Shown here in pieces: positions 1-8,836 of a stretch of 46,353 nucleotides of DNA. Numbering within the stretch: position 1 is the first letter of the stretch; every line of letters starts with the position of its first letter. The notes under the pieces are model-generated. The model was not told the DNA's origin and did no database searches. It was given only the letters and a program-made list of their open reading frames with translations. This DNA comes from JANXQE01 sp035651635 (GTDB taxonomy: Bacteria; Verrucomicrobiota; Verrucomicrobiia; Limisphaerales; UBA8199), in NCBI GenBank assembly GCA_035651635.1, contig DASRFK010000032.1, positions 1 to 46,353 of the forward strand, in the 5' to 3' direction. The translations under genes and the position numbers were made by a program.

Positions 1-138
1 GCGCGTCGCGCTGAAATTCTCCCCGCATAACGCGTTAGTCACCGTCCCAAGCACCTGCAACATTAAATTGGTGTCCGCGTAGCTCGGCGGACTGAAGTCC
101 CAGCCTAAACCTAAAGGAATCGTCACATCAGGATTGCA
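1..138. repeat. Copy 2 of a near-identical 138-bp block in the giant protease gene
   Basis: Bases 1-138 match 2500-2637 with a single difference (130 a, 2629 g). Both encode the same HYR-like module beginning CNPDVTIPLGLGW. Since the match begins at the window edge it may continue further left. The offset is exactly 2499 bp (833 codons). Confidence 0.95.
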
Positions 139-3100
139 GTAAATCCTCGGTAAAACCAGGACCTGCAAGCTAGCCGGCGCACTGGTGATCGTGCCAAAAG
201 CATTGGCCACTGCGACCTCATAAGCTCCGGCCAGATCAGGACTAACATTGGTCAGGACCAAGGCACTATTGGTTTGATCTCTGAGCGGATTGGTCTGATT
301 GAAATACCACTGATACGTCAACGGAGGGGTGCCTTGAGCTGTGACTTCCAGGACAGCCGTATCACCGTTGGTAACGACCAGGTTGGTCGGACCTGCGATT
401 AGAGCCGGAAGAACGGCAACGCCCAAAGAGGCAGGAACACCTGTCGCACTTCCGAACAGGTTGGTGATAACCAGGTGGTAGAGCCCAGCGTCAGCCGGCG
501 CGGCGTTGCTTATCTCGAGAACTGCGTTCGTTGCGTCGGGCAGTGCGTTTGTTAAATTAAAGAACCACTGATAAGAAAGCGGCGGAGTCCCTGTGACGGC
601 GGCGCTGAACTGCACGCTGTTGCCATTCGTCACGAATTGGTCGGAAATATCGTGGACTATTTGAGGAGCAACCAGGCAATCGCCGCCGTCGGCGGGGCAA
701 CCCTGTGGAATCAGTGTCAGCGACCAGCACTGCAGCGTTCCGGTATCCTGCGGCCCGGTATCTTCAACATGCAAAGTCCACGGACCATTCAAGGTCGAGC
801 CGCTCTTGCCGATAAAGGCGGACAGCGGTTGTTGCGGTTTGAATTCTCCGAGGAAGGGGGCGCGCCCAGTCACGATGCTGTTGCTGGCGCTGTCAGAGAA
901 CATCGTCATATCGGCGCAATCCGCACCGTAGTTCTGGCCAAATTGGCCGTTCTTGTCGCTCAGGATGACTTTGGTGCCGTCGGGTGACAGAAGTGAAATC
1001 CGCAGGTCCGCGTCGTAAGTATGGGTGATGTAAACCCCGACCTCCACCCGGCCCAGCGGTGAAGCCATTCCACTAACGACCGCAATCGAGTCGATACTGC
1101 CTGCATCGGGGATGGCTACTGGTCCTTGGACATTTGCCACCACCGGGGTTATCAGCACGGTCAACCGAGCAGGGGCGCTCGTCACACTCCCAACCAGGTC
1201 CGACACAATTGCGTCGTAGCTGCCTGCCTGTGCAAGGGCGAGATTCGTTAAAATCAGGGTTGAATTAGTGGCTCCCGCCAACGGGTTTGTTGCATTAAAA
1301 AACCATTGGTACGAGAGTGGGCCCGTGCCTTGCGCCATTACGCTCATTTGCACGGTGTCGCCGTTGGTGGCAACCAAGTCCCGAGGATTGCCTGTGATCG
1401 TGGGGGGCGGCGCAATAATGACCGTGGCCGGGGCACTGGTTATACTCCCATACGCGTTAGTGATGACGACTTGATAGCTCCCGGAATCGGCGACAGTGGC
1501 ATTTGACAAGACAAAATTCGCGTTAGTGGCTTGGCTGAGCTCAGTCGCCTGGTGATACCATTGGTAGGCGATTGGTGGACAATTCGAAACGGCGACAGAC
1601 AACGACACCGTCTGGCCAAGCAAAACCGCCTGGTCCTGCGGCTGAGTCACGACCAAAGGACCGGAGTGGTCCATGACCGTCACCGTCTGACTGCAACTGT
1701 TGGAATTGCCACAAGCATCCAACGCCTCCCATACCCGTGTCGCCGTGAAACTTCTCGCGCAATCCACATTGGTTACCGTGCTCACCACGCTCAGACTCAC
1801 CCCACTGCTCAGCGCCGCTATTTGCGCCCCAAACGCCTGCCCGGCCTGTCCTGCCAAGCTCCAGCCGTTGGTCCCTAAAGCCCAATATCCAGCTCCCGCC
1901 TGCCCGGTCACCGGCGCCCCATACAGCCTCAGCCCGGCCGCATCGTTGCTCCCCAGTCCGCTGAAGCTCACCGTCCAGGTAAAGCTTGAGGGCAACGCCC
2001 CCACCAGCGGCACCTTTGCGCTCAAGGCAAACTCTTCAATCACCAACGGTCCCCCGTTAGTCGCGCTAACCCCCAGCGGACCGCTGTCGTAAAATACTGT
2101 TCCAGGACTCGCCGCACCTCCGCTCACCGGTCCGTCGTTCTGATAAAACCGCACCTGCGCCTTCACCACCCCACTTAAACTGTCGGCTTGTGCATTGGTC
2201 GCCCAATACTCCACCGCAAACCGGCTCACATAGCGCTGCGTCCCCGCCAGGCTGACCTGGTTGCCAATCTCGACTTGTCCCAAATCCAGCCCCTGGCCCG
2301 CTCCGTTGGTCCAATTGTCATACACCAGCGCCTCCACCGCCTGGCCATCCCGCCCAATCGGAACGTCGAAATTCCAGGCATCACCCGCCAGCACCGTCTT
2401 ATCTCCGGCGCAACTCAGCAGCGGCGCGTTGGTATTGAGCACTTGAACCGTTTGGCTGCAGTGCACCTGGTAGCCGTTGGTGTCGCTGACCAACCACTGG
2501 CGCGTCGCGCTGAAATTCTCCCCGCATAACGCGTTAGTCACCGTCCCAAGCACCTGCAACATTAAATTGGTGTCCGCGTAGCTCGGCGGACTGAAGTCCC
2601 AGCCTAAACCTAAAGGAATCGTCACATCGGGATTGCAAGCGATGGTCGGGAGAACTACGACCCGCAGAAAAGCCGGGGTGCTGGCGGCGCTTCCCAGTTC
2701 GTTGGATACAATGACGCTGTAGCTGCCAGCCTGAGCTGGGTCGATGTTGGTGATTACCAGAGTGCTGTTGGTCTGGTCCGGCAGGGCATTGGTAAGATTA
2801 AAGTACCACTGATAATTGATGGGCGGTGTACCAACGGCGATCACGCTCCAAGTCACCGTATCACCATTGGTTGCGATTTGATCGACAGGGCTCTTGACGA
2901 TTGTCGCCGCCATCCGGACGGTCACTGTAGCGGTCGCGCTGGTAATGCTGCCGTAGAGGTTGGTCACCGTGACGTAGTAGTCGCCGGCCTGGGAGACAGT
3001 TATGTTGCTAAGCACCAGCGATGCGTTCGTTTGGCCAGTGAGAATGGTGTTGCCACTATAGTACCATTGGTAAAACAGAGGCGAAGTTCCGCCAGCACTA

Positions 3101-5799
3101 ATGCCTATCTGCACAGTATTGTCATTTGTCGCGACGATATCAGACAAGTCCTGAACTAATTGGGGTGGGCTCAAGCATTGGCCGCCTCCATCTAAACAGC
3201 CGATGGGTGTCAGCTCCAGGCTCCAACACTGCAGCGTTCCGCTGTCCTGGGGCGCCTGGTCGGCCACCCGCAAGCGCCAAGTTCCGTTGACTGCCGGGCC
3301 GCTTTTGCCCAGAAATGTCGACAAAGGTTGCTCCGGTCGAAACTCACCTATGAAAGGCGCCGCCGCGGCCGTAATCGGCAGGAGCGCATCGTCTGAAAAG
3401 AAAGTGGGTGAACTGCAGGCGCTACCGTAGTTTTGGCCGCTCTGACCATTGTTGGCGCTCAACACGACTTCAGTGTTATCAGGAGAAATTAGGGAGATCT
3501 TTAAATCCTGATCGTAAGTGTGTGTCACATACGCGCCGACCCGAACCCGTGCCAGCGGCAGAGCTATTCCGCTAACCTGAAGGGAAGATTCAATCGTGCC
3601 GTTATCGGGAATCTCGACCGGAACATTCGTCGAGATCAGCACGTTCGTTAGGCCGTAACCAGCCAACTGCGAGGTCAGTTCAAAAGGCTGGGCCAAAGAC
3701 CCGATGCTGCTGGTGGTAACCTTCAGCTGAAACACCGCATTTGAGCCGCACACGTAATCCGGTCCCGTGCTGATATGAAATGGTACAAGCGAAACCGCGG
3801 TTTGGCCCGGCTGCAGATCGGGAAACGTTCGAGCCGCCGGGTCAACAAAGACATGAGGTGTCGGACTACTCAGGGTGGCGGCTACGCCCGTGATGGTTTG
3901 GCCGGTGGTGTTTTGAAGTGTAATGATCAGGTCAGCACACTCGTTTGGATCAAGCTTTCCGTTGGCATTGGCATCCTGCAGTTGCACACTTTTCAGGAGT
4001 GCTTGCGGGGCAGCCGCCAACGCTGGATACGCCATGACGATCCCGAATCCGGAATTGCGGTTGAATCCGGGCTGCCCGATGGGCAAGGCTGTGCTGGTCA
4101 GTAAAGACCGGATCTGATCGGGCGTTAAAAAGGGATTGTACGACCAGAGCAACGCCGCAATGGCCGCGGCGTGCGGCGCGGCGGCCGAAGTGCCTAGAAA
4201 CGGCGAGAATCCGGGCAGCGTCGTGTAGATGCCGTCGGCTGCCGTCAAATCCGGCTTTTGCAAAACCCGCCCGCCAGTCGAGGAAAAATCTCCGGGGGTA
4301 ATTGGCGTTCCGTCCGGGTTAAAGAAAATCCGGCGAGGCCCGTCCGAGCTGAAGTTTTCCAGCGAATTAGCGGCACCCCCCACGAATGCCGCCGGCGGCG
4401 AGGGCACGTGGGCCGCCGCAACTGAGAAGGCATTGGCCGCGCCCGAAGCGTTGTGACCGTAAACAGTACCAGCGGTCGTAAAGGTCAGGTGCCCCCGGCC
4501 CGTGCTGAGGTGAAGGAAACGGTTCTCGCCCGAAAATTTGACAATGACAATGCGTTGTCCCAGGCCCAGCACATCCACCGCCTCGTACGGGTCCGATTTG
4601 CCGTCCTGGCTGTCAGTCGAACTCGCAACGACGTTGCCCGAGCTATCCAATACGTACACGTCATAATCGTTGCTCGAAAGGCCCAGTGGATCGTTCCAAG
4701 TAAGGTCCAGCCGCTCAAAACCGATTCCAGGCAGCACCGTGTTGTACGTTGCCCCGCCGAAATCATGCAACCGGCCACCTTGTCCAATATTCGAGTCGCC
4801 CGCGTCCTTAAAATCTCCCTCCCAGGTTCCCGACGTGCCCCGATCGATTCCTCCGCTGTTCCCCGCTGCGGAAAAGTACAAGGCTCCGGCCGCGGATACA
4901 TCATTGACGGCTCGTGAAACCGGACCGTCCTGAAACGGCGACTCGTCGAAATAAGACACATCGTCGACGATGATCTTACACCCCGCCGCCTGAAGACTGC
5001 GAATGTTCTGGGCGAAACCGTCCTCGCTCGAGAGAGCGGTCGCGAAATACAACTGCGAACCCGGGGCCAGCGCGTGCAGGATTTCCAGAATGGCCGTGCC
5101 TTCGCCGGAACCGGTTCCACCCTGGCCCGGCAAAATGGTCACTGGAGGCAGAGCGCCGCTTGCCTCGGCCTCCGCCAACCCGTCGACACTGTCCGACAAC
5201 ACGCCAATCTTTATGCCCGATCCATCCGCAGCAAAAAACTGCCGCGCCTCGGCGGCGCGGTGCGCGATGTCGCCCGCCTCAATCGGGTTGGCTCCGTTGA
5301 CGGTGGCGCGCGCGGCCGGTCGTATCGATCTCACGTCGCCTCGGCTGGCGAGCGCCTCGGTGGCTTCGACCGGCAAGAGCAGCCGTACGGCACCCGCACG
5401 CGGGACACTGGTGACAACCACCCCGCCATTAGCTTGAATGAACCGGAGGAGGGAGGGAGAGACAACGCCGCGTAAATCCATCAGGAATCGCCCGTCTGGT
5501 TCCGAACGCAACCCAGGCTTCAACGCGTGCAACCCGAAACCGACGGTTCCCTGGCGCTTTTGGCGCAGCAGATATAAGAACTGCGAATTGATCTTCTTCT
5601 GAGCCGCGCTTCTGGATAATTTCTCCTCGTGCAACAGCCGGATCTGTTCGCGCGCCGCCGGTTCGAGCTCCGGTTTTGGTCGAGTTGAGCCAGGCGAAGT
5701 TTGAGCAGGCAATGCGGCGCTTACTGAAATGAGAGCCGTTATTAGGGCATGGCGTATCCAGCGCCGAACCCGCAATCGAGAGTGGCTTGGGCTGTTCAT
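1..5799 (-). CDS. Giant secreted subtilisin-like (S8) protease with P domains and Ig-like repeats, C-terminus beyond window
   Basis: One open frame runs from ATG 5799 to the left edge (1933 codons, no stop seen), so the gene is partial. I read residues 1-33 as a signal peptide ending ALPAQ, then a propeptide-like region, then an S8 domain at about 190-570. Asp203 lies in GVLSDSVDG, the oxyanion Asn314 in AAGNSGG and the nucleophile Ser538 in GTSAAAPHAA. Where subtilisins have HGT this protein has Glu233-Gly-Thr (GEGTAILEI). After a CARDB-like stretch (about 600-715) come a proprotein-convertase P domain (about 720-870), two Ig-like domains, a HYR-like Cys-rich module, an anchor-type domain (about 1130-1330), two Ig-like domains, a second P domain (about 1557-1700), two more Ig-like domains and another HYR-like module. 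It is probably exported and surface bound or released; the substrate is unknown. No Shine-Dalgarno sequence is visible before ATG 5799. Confidence 0.85.
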   Translation of the reverse strand, partial: MNSPSHSRLRVRRWIRHALITALISVSAALPAQTSPGSTRPKPELEPAAREQIRLLHEEKLSRSAAQKKINSQFLYLLRQKRQGTVGFGLHALKPGLRSEPDGRFLMDLRGVVSPSLLRFIQANGGVVVTSVPRAGAVRLLLPVEATEALASRGDVRSIRPAARATVNGANPIEAGDIAHRAAEARQFFAADGSGIKIGVLSDSVDGLAEAEASGALPPVTILPGQGGTGSGEGTAILEILHALAPGSQLYFATALSSEDGFAQNIRSLQAAGCKIIVDDVSYFDESPFQDGPVSRAVNDVSAAGALYFSAAGNSGGIDRGTSGTWEGDFKDAGDSNIGQGGRLHDFGGATYNTVLPGIGFERLDLTWNDPLGLSSNDYDVYVLDSSGNVVASSTDSQDGKSDPYEAVDVLGLGQRIVIVKFSGENRFLHLSTGRGHLTFTTAGTVYGHNASGAANAFSVAAAHVPSPPAAFVGGAANSLENFSSDGPRRIFFNPDGTPITPGDFSSTGGRVLQKPDLTAADGIYTTLPGFSPFLGTSAAAPHAAAIAALLWSYNPFLTPDQIRSLLTSTALPIGQPGFNRNSGFGIVMAYPALAAAPQALLKSVQLQDANANGKLDPNECADLIITLQNTTGQTITGVAATLSSPTPHVFVDPAARTFPDLQPGQTAVSLVPFHISTGPDYVCGSNAVFQLKVTTSSIGSLAQPFELTSQLAGYGLTNVLISTNVPVEIPDNGTIESSLQVSGIALPLARVRVGAYVTHTYDQDLKISLISPDNTEVVLSANNGQSGQNYGSACSSPTFFSDDALLPITAAAAPFIGEFRPEQPLSTFLGKSGPAVNGTWRLRVADQAPQDSGTLQCWSLELTPIGCLDGGGQCLSPPQLVQDLSDIVATNDNTVQIGISAGGTSPLFYQWYYSGNTILTGQTNASLVLSNITVSQAGDYYVTVTNLYGSITSATATVTVRMAATIVKSPVDQIATNGDTVTWSVIAVGTPPINYQWYFNLTNALPDQTNSTLVITNIDPAQAGSYSVIVSNELGSAASTPAFLRVVVLPTIACNPDVTIPLGLGWDFSPPSYADTNLMLQVLGTVTNALCGENFSATRQWLVSDTNGYQVHCSQTVQVLNTNAPLLSCAGDKTVLAGDAWNFDVPIGRDGQAVEALVYDNWTNGAGQGLDLGQVEIGNQVSLAGTQRYVSRFAVEYWATNAQADSLSGVVKAQVRFYQNDGPVSGGAASPGTVFYDSGPLGVSATNGGPLVIEEFALSAKVPLVGALPSSFTWTVSFSGLGSNDAAGLRLYGAPVTGQAGAGYWALGTNGWSLAGQAGQAFGAQIAALSSGVSLSVVSTVTNVDCARSFTATRVWEALDACGNSNSCSQTVTVMDHSGPLVVTQPQDQAVLLGQTVSLSVAVSNCPPIAYQWYHQATELSQATNANFVLSNATVADSGSYQVVITNAYGSITSAPATVIIAPPPTITGNPRDLVATNGDTVQMSVMAQGTGPLSYQWFFNATNPLAGATNSTLILTNLALAQAGSYDAIVSDLVGSVTSAPARLTVLITPVVANVQGPVAIPDAGSIDSIAVVSGMASPLGRVEVGVYITHTYDADLRISLLSPDGTKVILSDKNGQFGQNYGADCADMTMFSDSASNSIVTGRAPFLGEFKPQQPLSAFIGKSGSTLNGPWTLHVEDTGPQDTGTLQCWSLTLIPQGCPADGGDCLVAPQIVHDISDQFVTNGNSVQFSAAVTGTPPLSYQWFFNLTNALPDATNAVLEISNAAPADAGLYHLVITNLFGSATGVPASLGVAVLPALIAGPTNLVVTNGDTAVLEVTAQGTPPLTYQWYFNQTNPLRDQTNSALVLTNVSPDLAGAYEVAVANAFGTITSAPASLQVLVLPRIYCNPDVTIPLGLGWDFSPPSYADTNLMLQVLGTVTNALCGENFSATR
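2500..2637. repeat. Copy 1 of the near-identical 138-bp block in the giant protease gene
   Basis: This is the partner of bases 1-138, in frame and in the same orientation. The flanking Ig-like and P-domain coding sequences also align at offset 2499 without visible gaps (for example gcagcgttcc at 3231 and 732), but they have diverged far more than this block. Confidence 0.95.
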
Positions 5800-6018
5800 T
5801 GATGGTGGAAGAGCTTGATTGGCGCCTGCTTGCTGGTTTTTATTGAAAGCAAAGAACCGGGGACCCCTACCCGACTACCCACTTGCTAAGTCAAGGCCCG
5901 ACTATGAACAGAAGTCACGCGATTGCAAGTAGGAAAACTGGAAATGTAGTAAAACTGGAAAGGACAAATTCAAACGTGGATGGCAGGATGAACGCGGAGA
6001 AATTCAGTCTAAAAAAGT

Positions 6019-6103
6019 TGGTGCGCATAGCAGGACTTGAACCTGCACGGGTTGCCCCACTACCACCTCAAAGTAGCGTGTCTGCCAATTCCACCATATG
6101 CGC
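6019..6103 (-). tRNA. tRNA-Leu (anticodon GAG)
   Basis: On the minus strand a 7-bp acceptor stem GCGCATA/TATGCGC encloses a D arm, an anticodon arm CTACT-TTGAGGT-GGTAG, a long variable arm typical of class II tRNAs, and a T arm GCAGG-TTCAAGT-CCTGC. The loop places GAG at positions 34-36, which reads CUC and CUU leucine codons. The discriminator base is A (6022), as expected for leucine tRNAs, and CCA is encoded (6021-6019). It lies between the barrel protein gene and the protease gene, all on the minus strand. Confidence 0.95.
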
Positions 6104-6154
6104 CCAAAGCTGCCAACAATCAAGCAGCGGGGCCGGGCGGGCGCAAGCGCAAAC

Positions 6155-7378
6155 TCAACTCCCAAATACTCCCAGCATCCGTTCGAACCCGCGCCAGCGG
6201 CCGGGAGGTTCCGCTTTGAAAAACGCTTCTCGGGCCGGCTCTAAATCGATTTGAAAGAGAAAGCCGATGGTATGTGCCCCTCTGCCTCCGGAGCGAATGG
6301 CATCGATGCCGTACCCATAGTCGACCATCACCCGCCAGGTCCGTGACGTATAAAAGACGCCGGCGCCAATCCCGGAGTTCCATTCGCCGGGTTGCTCCAG
6401 ACCGGGCAAGTAATCTACCGCGGCGGTCGCCGCAGTGAAAGTAACGTTCCACGTGTTATGTTCGTCCAACGGGACAGTGTAGCTGCCGGCCAGGAGTGCA
6501 AATCTTTCAGCGGTAAGTTCCTGGTAATAGTAGCCCGGCAGGGAGAGCGGATATTCCGCCACCAACGGCAGAAAACCACCCAACCGGTAGGCGCTGAATC
6601 GGTCCGCGTCCACGCTGGTACCCGCAGTAATGTTGATGTTGAAACTGTGGTGCCACTTGGGCAGGGTGTAAGCCAGATAAGCTTCGCCCCAAAACAAGTG
6701 CGAATTGGGGCGCACCGAACGATCGGAATTGAACCCGTAGCTGTCGGCTTCGCTGCGAAATTCGCCCTGGTACCAAACCGACAACTCCATGGCCAGGGAA
6801 GGGAAGAGGGTCGGTTCACGTCCGCCCCAACGCAAGCCCGTGCGGACGCTAAAGATCCCCATGGGATCGGGCATTTTAAAATTGGAGGCAGTCTGGCTCC
6901 CGGGCGCATAGGTCGCATAATGAGCAATGCCCCGCAACACGCCGTTGAGCGGAATCAGGTGACCGGGATTGAACAGATGGTACAGGCTGACATTGACTTC
7001 GCCTCCAAATCCGTCGAAAGATTCTCCCGGAAACAATTTGCCGCCGCGGATTTCGTTGAAACTGTCGGCAAAACCACCACCAGCCAAGCCAATCCCGAGG
7101 TCGGTGTGGGCATCCAAAGCACCGGAAATACCAAGCTCCGAATCCAGATAGGTGGGAGCCATAGCCATGCGGAGGGTCAGATTGGTTCTTAAGAAGTCAG
7201 GCTGATTGCGGTAGTAAAAGGCGTAAGCGGATAAAGGCGCGTGCCCTTCGAAGGCGCCGTTATACCCGAACTGGATGAGCTCCCGCTTCGTCGGGTCGAT
7301 CTGGCCAAAGGCGGGCAGAGTCAGGAGACACTCCACCCCGATCCACGGTACCAAGAACCATCGCCACAAGACTGTCAC
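6155..7378 (-). CDS. Probable outer-membrane beta-barrel protein, function unknown
   Basis: The 407-residue product starts with a hydrophobic signal peptide (MTVLWRWFLVPWIGVE, cleavage likely after PAFGQ). The rest is rich in alternating aromatic and polar residues, Gly, Asn and Tyr, with repeated short strands such as YYYQELTAERFALLAGS, which fits a transmembrane beta barrel. I recognise no named family. The GTG start at 7378 is preferred because AGGAGAAA lies 7-14 bases upstream on the sense strand, a good ribosome binding site. The C-terminus does not end in the usual aromatic residue, so the last 30 residues may form a periplasmic tail. It precedes tRNA-Leu on the same strand and is divergent from the VOC gene. 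Confidence 0.6.
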   Translation of the reverse strand: MTVLWRWFLVPWIGVECLLTLPAFGQIDPTKRELIQFGYNGAFEGHAPLSAYAFYYRNQPDFLRTNLTLRMAMAPTYLDSELGISGALDAHTDLGIGLAGGGFADSFNEIRGGKLFPGESFDGFGGEVNVSLYHLFNPGHLIPLNGVLRGIAHYATYAPGSQTASNFKMPDPMGIFSVRTGLRWGGREPTLFPSLAMELSVWYQGEFRSEADSYGFNSDRSVRPNSHLFWGEAYLAYTLPKWHHSFNINITAGTSVDADRFSAYRLGGFLPLVAEYPLSLPGYYYQELTAERFALLAGSYTVPLDEHNTWNVTFTAATAAVDYLPGLEQPGEWNSGIGAGVFYTSRTWRVMVDYGYGIDAIRSGGRGAHTIGFLFQIDLEPAREAFFKAEPPGRWRGFERMLGVFGS

Positions 7379-7504
7379 CGGCTTTCTCCTAGCTCAAGCC
7401 AACCCAACGGGCAAGTGGTTAAAGTACCCTTCCAGCCCTCCATTCCGGGCAGGCGGCGGGCCAATTGAGTTGCCTGGCCAAGTTTCGGCAGTATGGTAAG
7501 GCCC

Positions 7505-7888
7505 ATGAGCAAAGTCAGGAAGTTGCTGCATACCCGTTATCGGGTTGACGATCTCGAACGAACCGTGCGCTTCTACAAAGAGGTGCTCGGGTTGGAGGAG
7601 TTGCGACGTCATAAATCACCCCGGGGCTCCGAGTTGGTTTTCTTAAAAGCCCCGGGCAGCGAGGAGCAGATCGAGTTGTGCCATTTCCCGGACAGTGGAC
7701 CGGTCAAAGTGCAGCCGGACCTGACTCACTTGGCATTTGAGGTGGAGAGCCTGGAAGAATTCGGCAAGCACCTGGACCGTTTAGGTCTTAAATATTCGGA
7801 TGGCCCCCATCTCAAACCGGATGGCGGCGGGATCGCCTTCATCGATGCACCCGAGGGTTACGAAATTGAGCTGATCCAGATGCGGTGA
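7505..7888 (+). CDS. VOC superfamily protein, lactoylglutathione lyase (glyoxalase I)-like
   Basis: The 127-residue protein is a single-chain glyoxalase/VOC unit with two beta-alpha-beta-beta-beta modules. Likely metal ligands are His9 (KLLHTR), Glu57 (EQIELCH), His75 (LTHLAFEV) and Glu122 near the end (YEIELIQ), the order seen in glyoxalase I, which isomerises the methylglyoxal-glutathione hemithioacetal. An upstream in-frame ATG at 7493 would add four residues; ATG 7505 is chosen because taagg lies just before it. Other VOC metalloenzymes of the same size (dioxygenase-like, epimerase-like) cannot be excluded. It precedes the folP operon by about 100 bp that contain an inverted repeat. Confidence 0.75.
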   Translation: MSKVRKLLHTRYRVDDLERTVRFYKEVLGLEELRRHKSPRGSELVFLKAPGSEEQIELCHFPDSGPVKVQPDLTHLAFEVESLEEFGKHLDRLGLKYSDGPHLKPDGGGIAFIDAPEGYEIELIQMR

Positions 7889-7894
7889 TTTACG

Positions 7895-7990
7895 ATTTGC
7901 GATTTACGATTCGAAGACGTCCTAATTTAAGTTTCCGACCGCGATGACCCGAGGTTCTCAACCGAAAGTCGTAAATCGTAACTCGCAAAT
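7895..7990. repeat. Inverted repeat between VOC gene and folP (TTTACGATT family)
   Basis: Arm 7895-7911 and arm 7974-7990 are complementary at 16 of 17 positions (ATTTGCGA-TTACGATT pattern), with a loop of about 60 bases. The left arm lies within a short run of related units (gatttacgatttgcgatttacgatt). The right arm ends three bases before the folP start codon. Confidence 0.7.
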
Positions 7991-7993
7991 TCC

Positions 7994-8836
7994 TTGCGGC
8001 TAAAAGCTGGCCAATTCGAGTTCACTTTCCCCAGGCCAACCCTGGTCATGGGAGTTCTGAATGTCACGCCCGATTCCTTTTCTGATGGTGGCCGCTTCCT
8101 CGAACCCGCGGCGGCTATCCATCGCGCCCAGCAGATGATCCAGGAAGGGGCGGACATACTGGACGTCGGCGGCGAATCCACCCGCCCCGGAGCGGTACCG
8201 GTAACGGAAGAGGAGGAATTGCGCCGGGTTTTGCCGGTGTTACAGGGTTTGGCCGGCAAAGTCGCAGTCCCGATTTCAATCGACACGATGAAGGTCGGAG
8301 TGGCGCGGGCGGCTCTCGCCGCTGGCGCGAGCATCGTCAACGACGTAGCGGCCAATGGTCAGGACCAGGCAATGTGGGAACTAGTTGCTCAAACCGGAGC
8401 CGGTTATGTTTGCATGCACATGCTCGGTAGACCGCCAACCATGCAGGTCAATCCGGTGTATACGCACGTGGTAGCCGAGGTCAAAGCGTTCTTCGGTGAG
8501 CGGTTCGACCGCCTTCGCAGTTGCGGAGTGCAGAGCGAACAAATTATCTTCGATCCAGGCATTGGCTTCGGCAAAACAATCGAGCATAATCTAGCATTGC
8601 TGCGGGCTTTGACCGAGTTTGCGCGTTTGGATCGGCCCTTGCTGCTGGGGGTCTCACGCAAGTCGTTTCTGGCCAGGCTCGCCGGTGGCGCGGAGCAAAC
8701 CCGGTTGGCCCCGGGTCTGGCCTGCGCCTGCATGGCGGTGGCAGCCGGTGTCCGGCTGATTCGGACTCACGATGTCGTTGAAACCGTGCAGGCGATCCGA
8801 GTGACTGAAGCAGTTTGTTTGAATCGAATAGAATGA
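7994..8836 (+). CDS. folP: Dihydropteroate synthase
   Basis: FolP condenses 6-hydroxymethyl-dihydropterin pyrophosphate with p-aminobenzoate to dihydropteroate in folate synthesis. The 280-residue product shows the family signatures in order: GVLNVTPDSFSDGG, DVGGESTRPGA, ISIDTMK, IVNDVAA, DPGIGFGKT, LGVSRKSF and RTHDV near the end. The start is TTG 7994, the only plausible start, because an in-frame TAA lies at 7979-7981 and the next ATG (8048) would cut into the conserved first strand. The stop overlaps the cdaA start as ATGA (8833-8836), so the two genes are translationally coupled. Confidence 0.96.
   Translation: MRLKAGQFEFTFPRPTLVMGVLNVTPDSFSDGGRFLEPAAAIHRAQQMIQEGADILDVGGESTRPGAVPVTEEEELRRVLPVLQGLAGKVAVPISIDTMKVGVARAALAAGASIVNDVAANGQDQAMWELVAQTGAGYVCMHMLGRPPTMQVNPVYTHVVAEVKAFFGERFDRLRSCGVQSEQIIFDPGIGFGKTIEHNLALLRALTEFARLDRPLLLGVSRKSFLARLAGGAEQTRLAPGLACACMAVAAGVRLIRTHDVVETVQAIRVTEAVCLNRIE

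Noticed and set aside
4485..5120. A 211-codon minus-strand frame inside the protease gene
   Set aside because: It is Arg/Ser-rich, lacks family features and lies in another frame of the protease gene, whose own frame carries the S8 motifs.
6392..7192. A 266-codon plus-strand frame opposite the barrel protein gene
   Set aside because: The minus-strand frame has a signal peptide, ribosome binding site and barrel-like pattern; the plus-strand frame has none of these.
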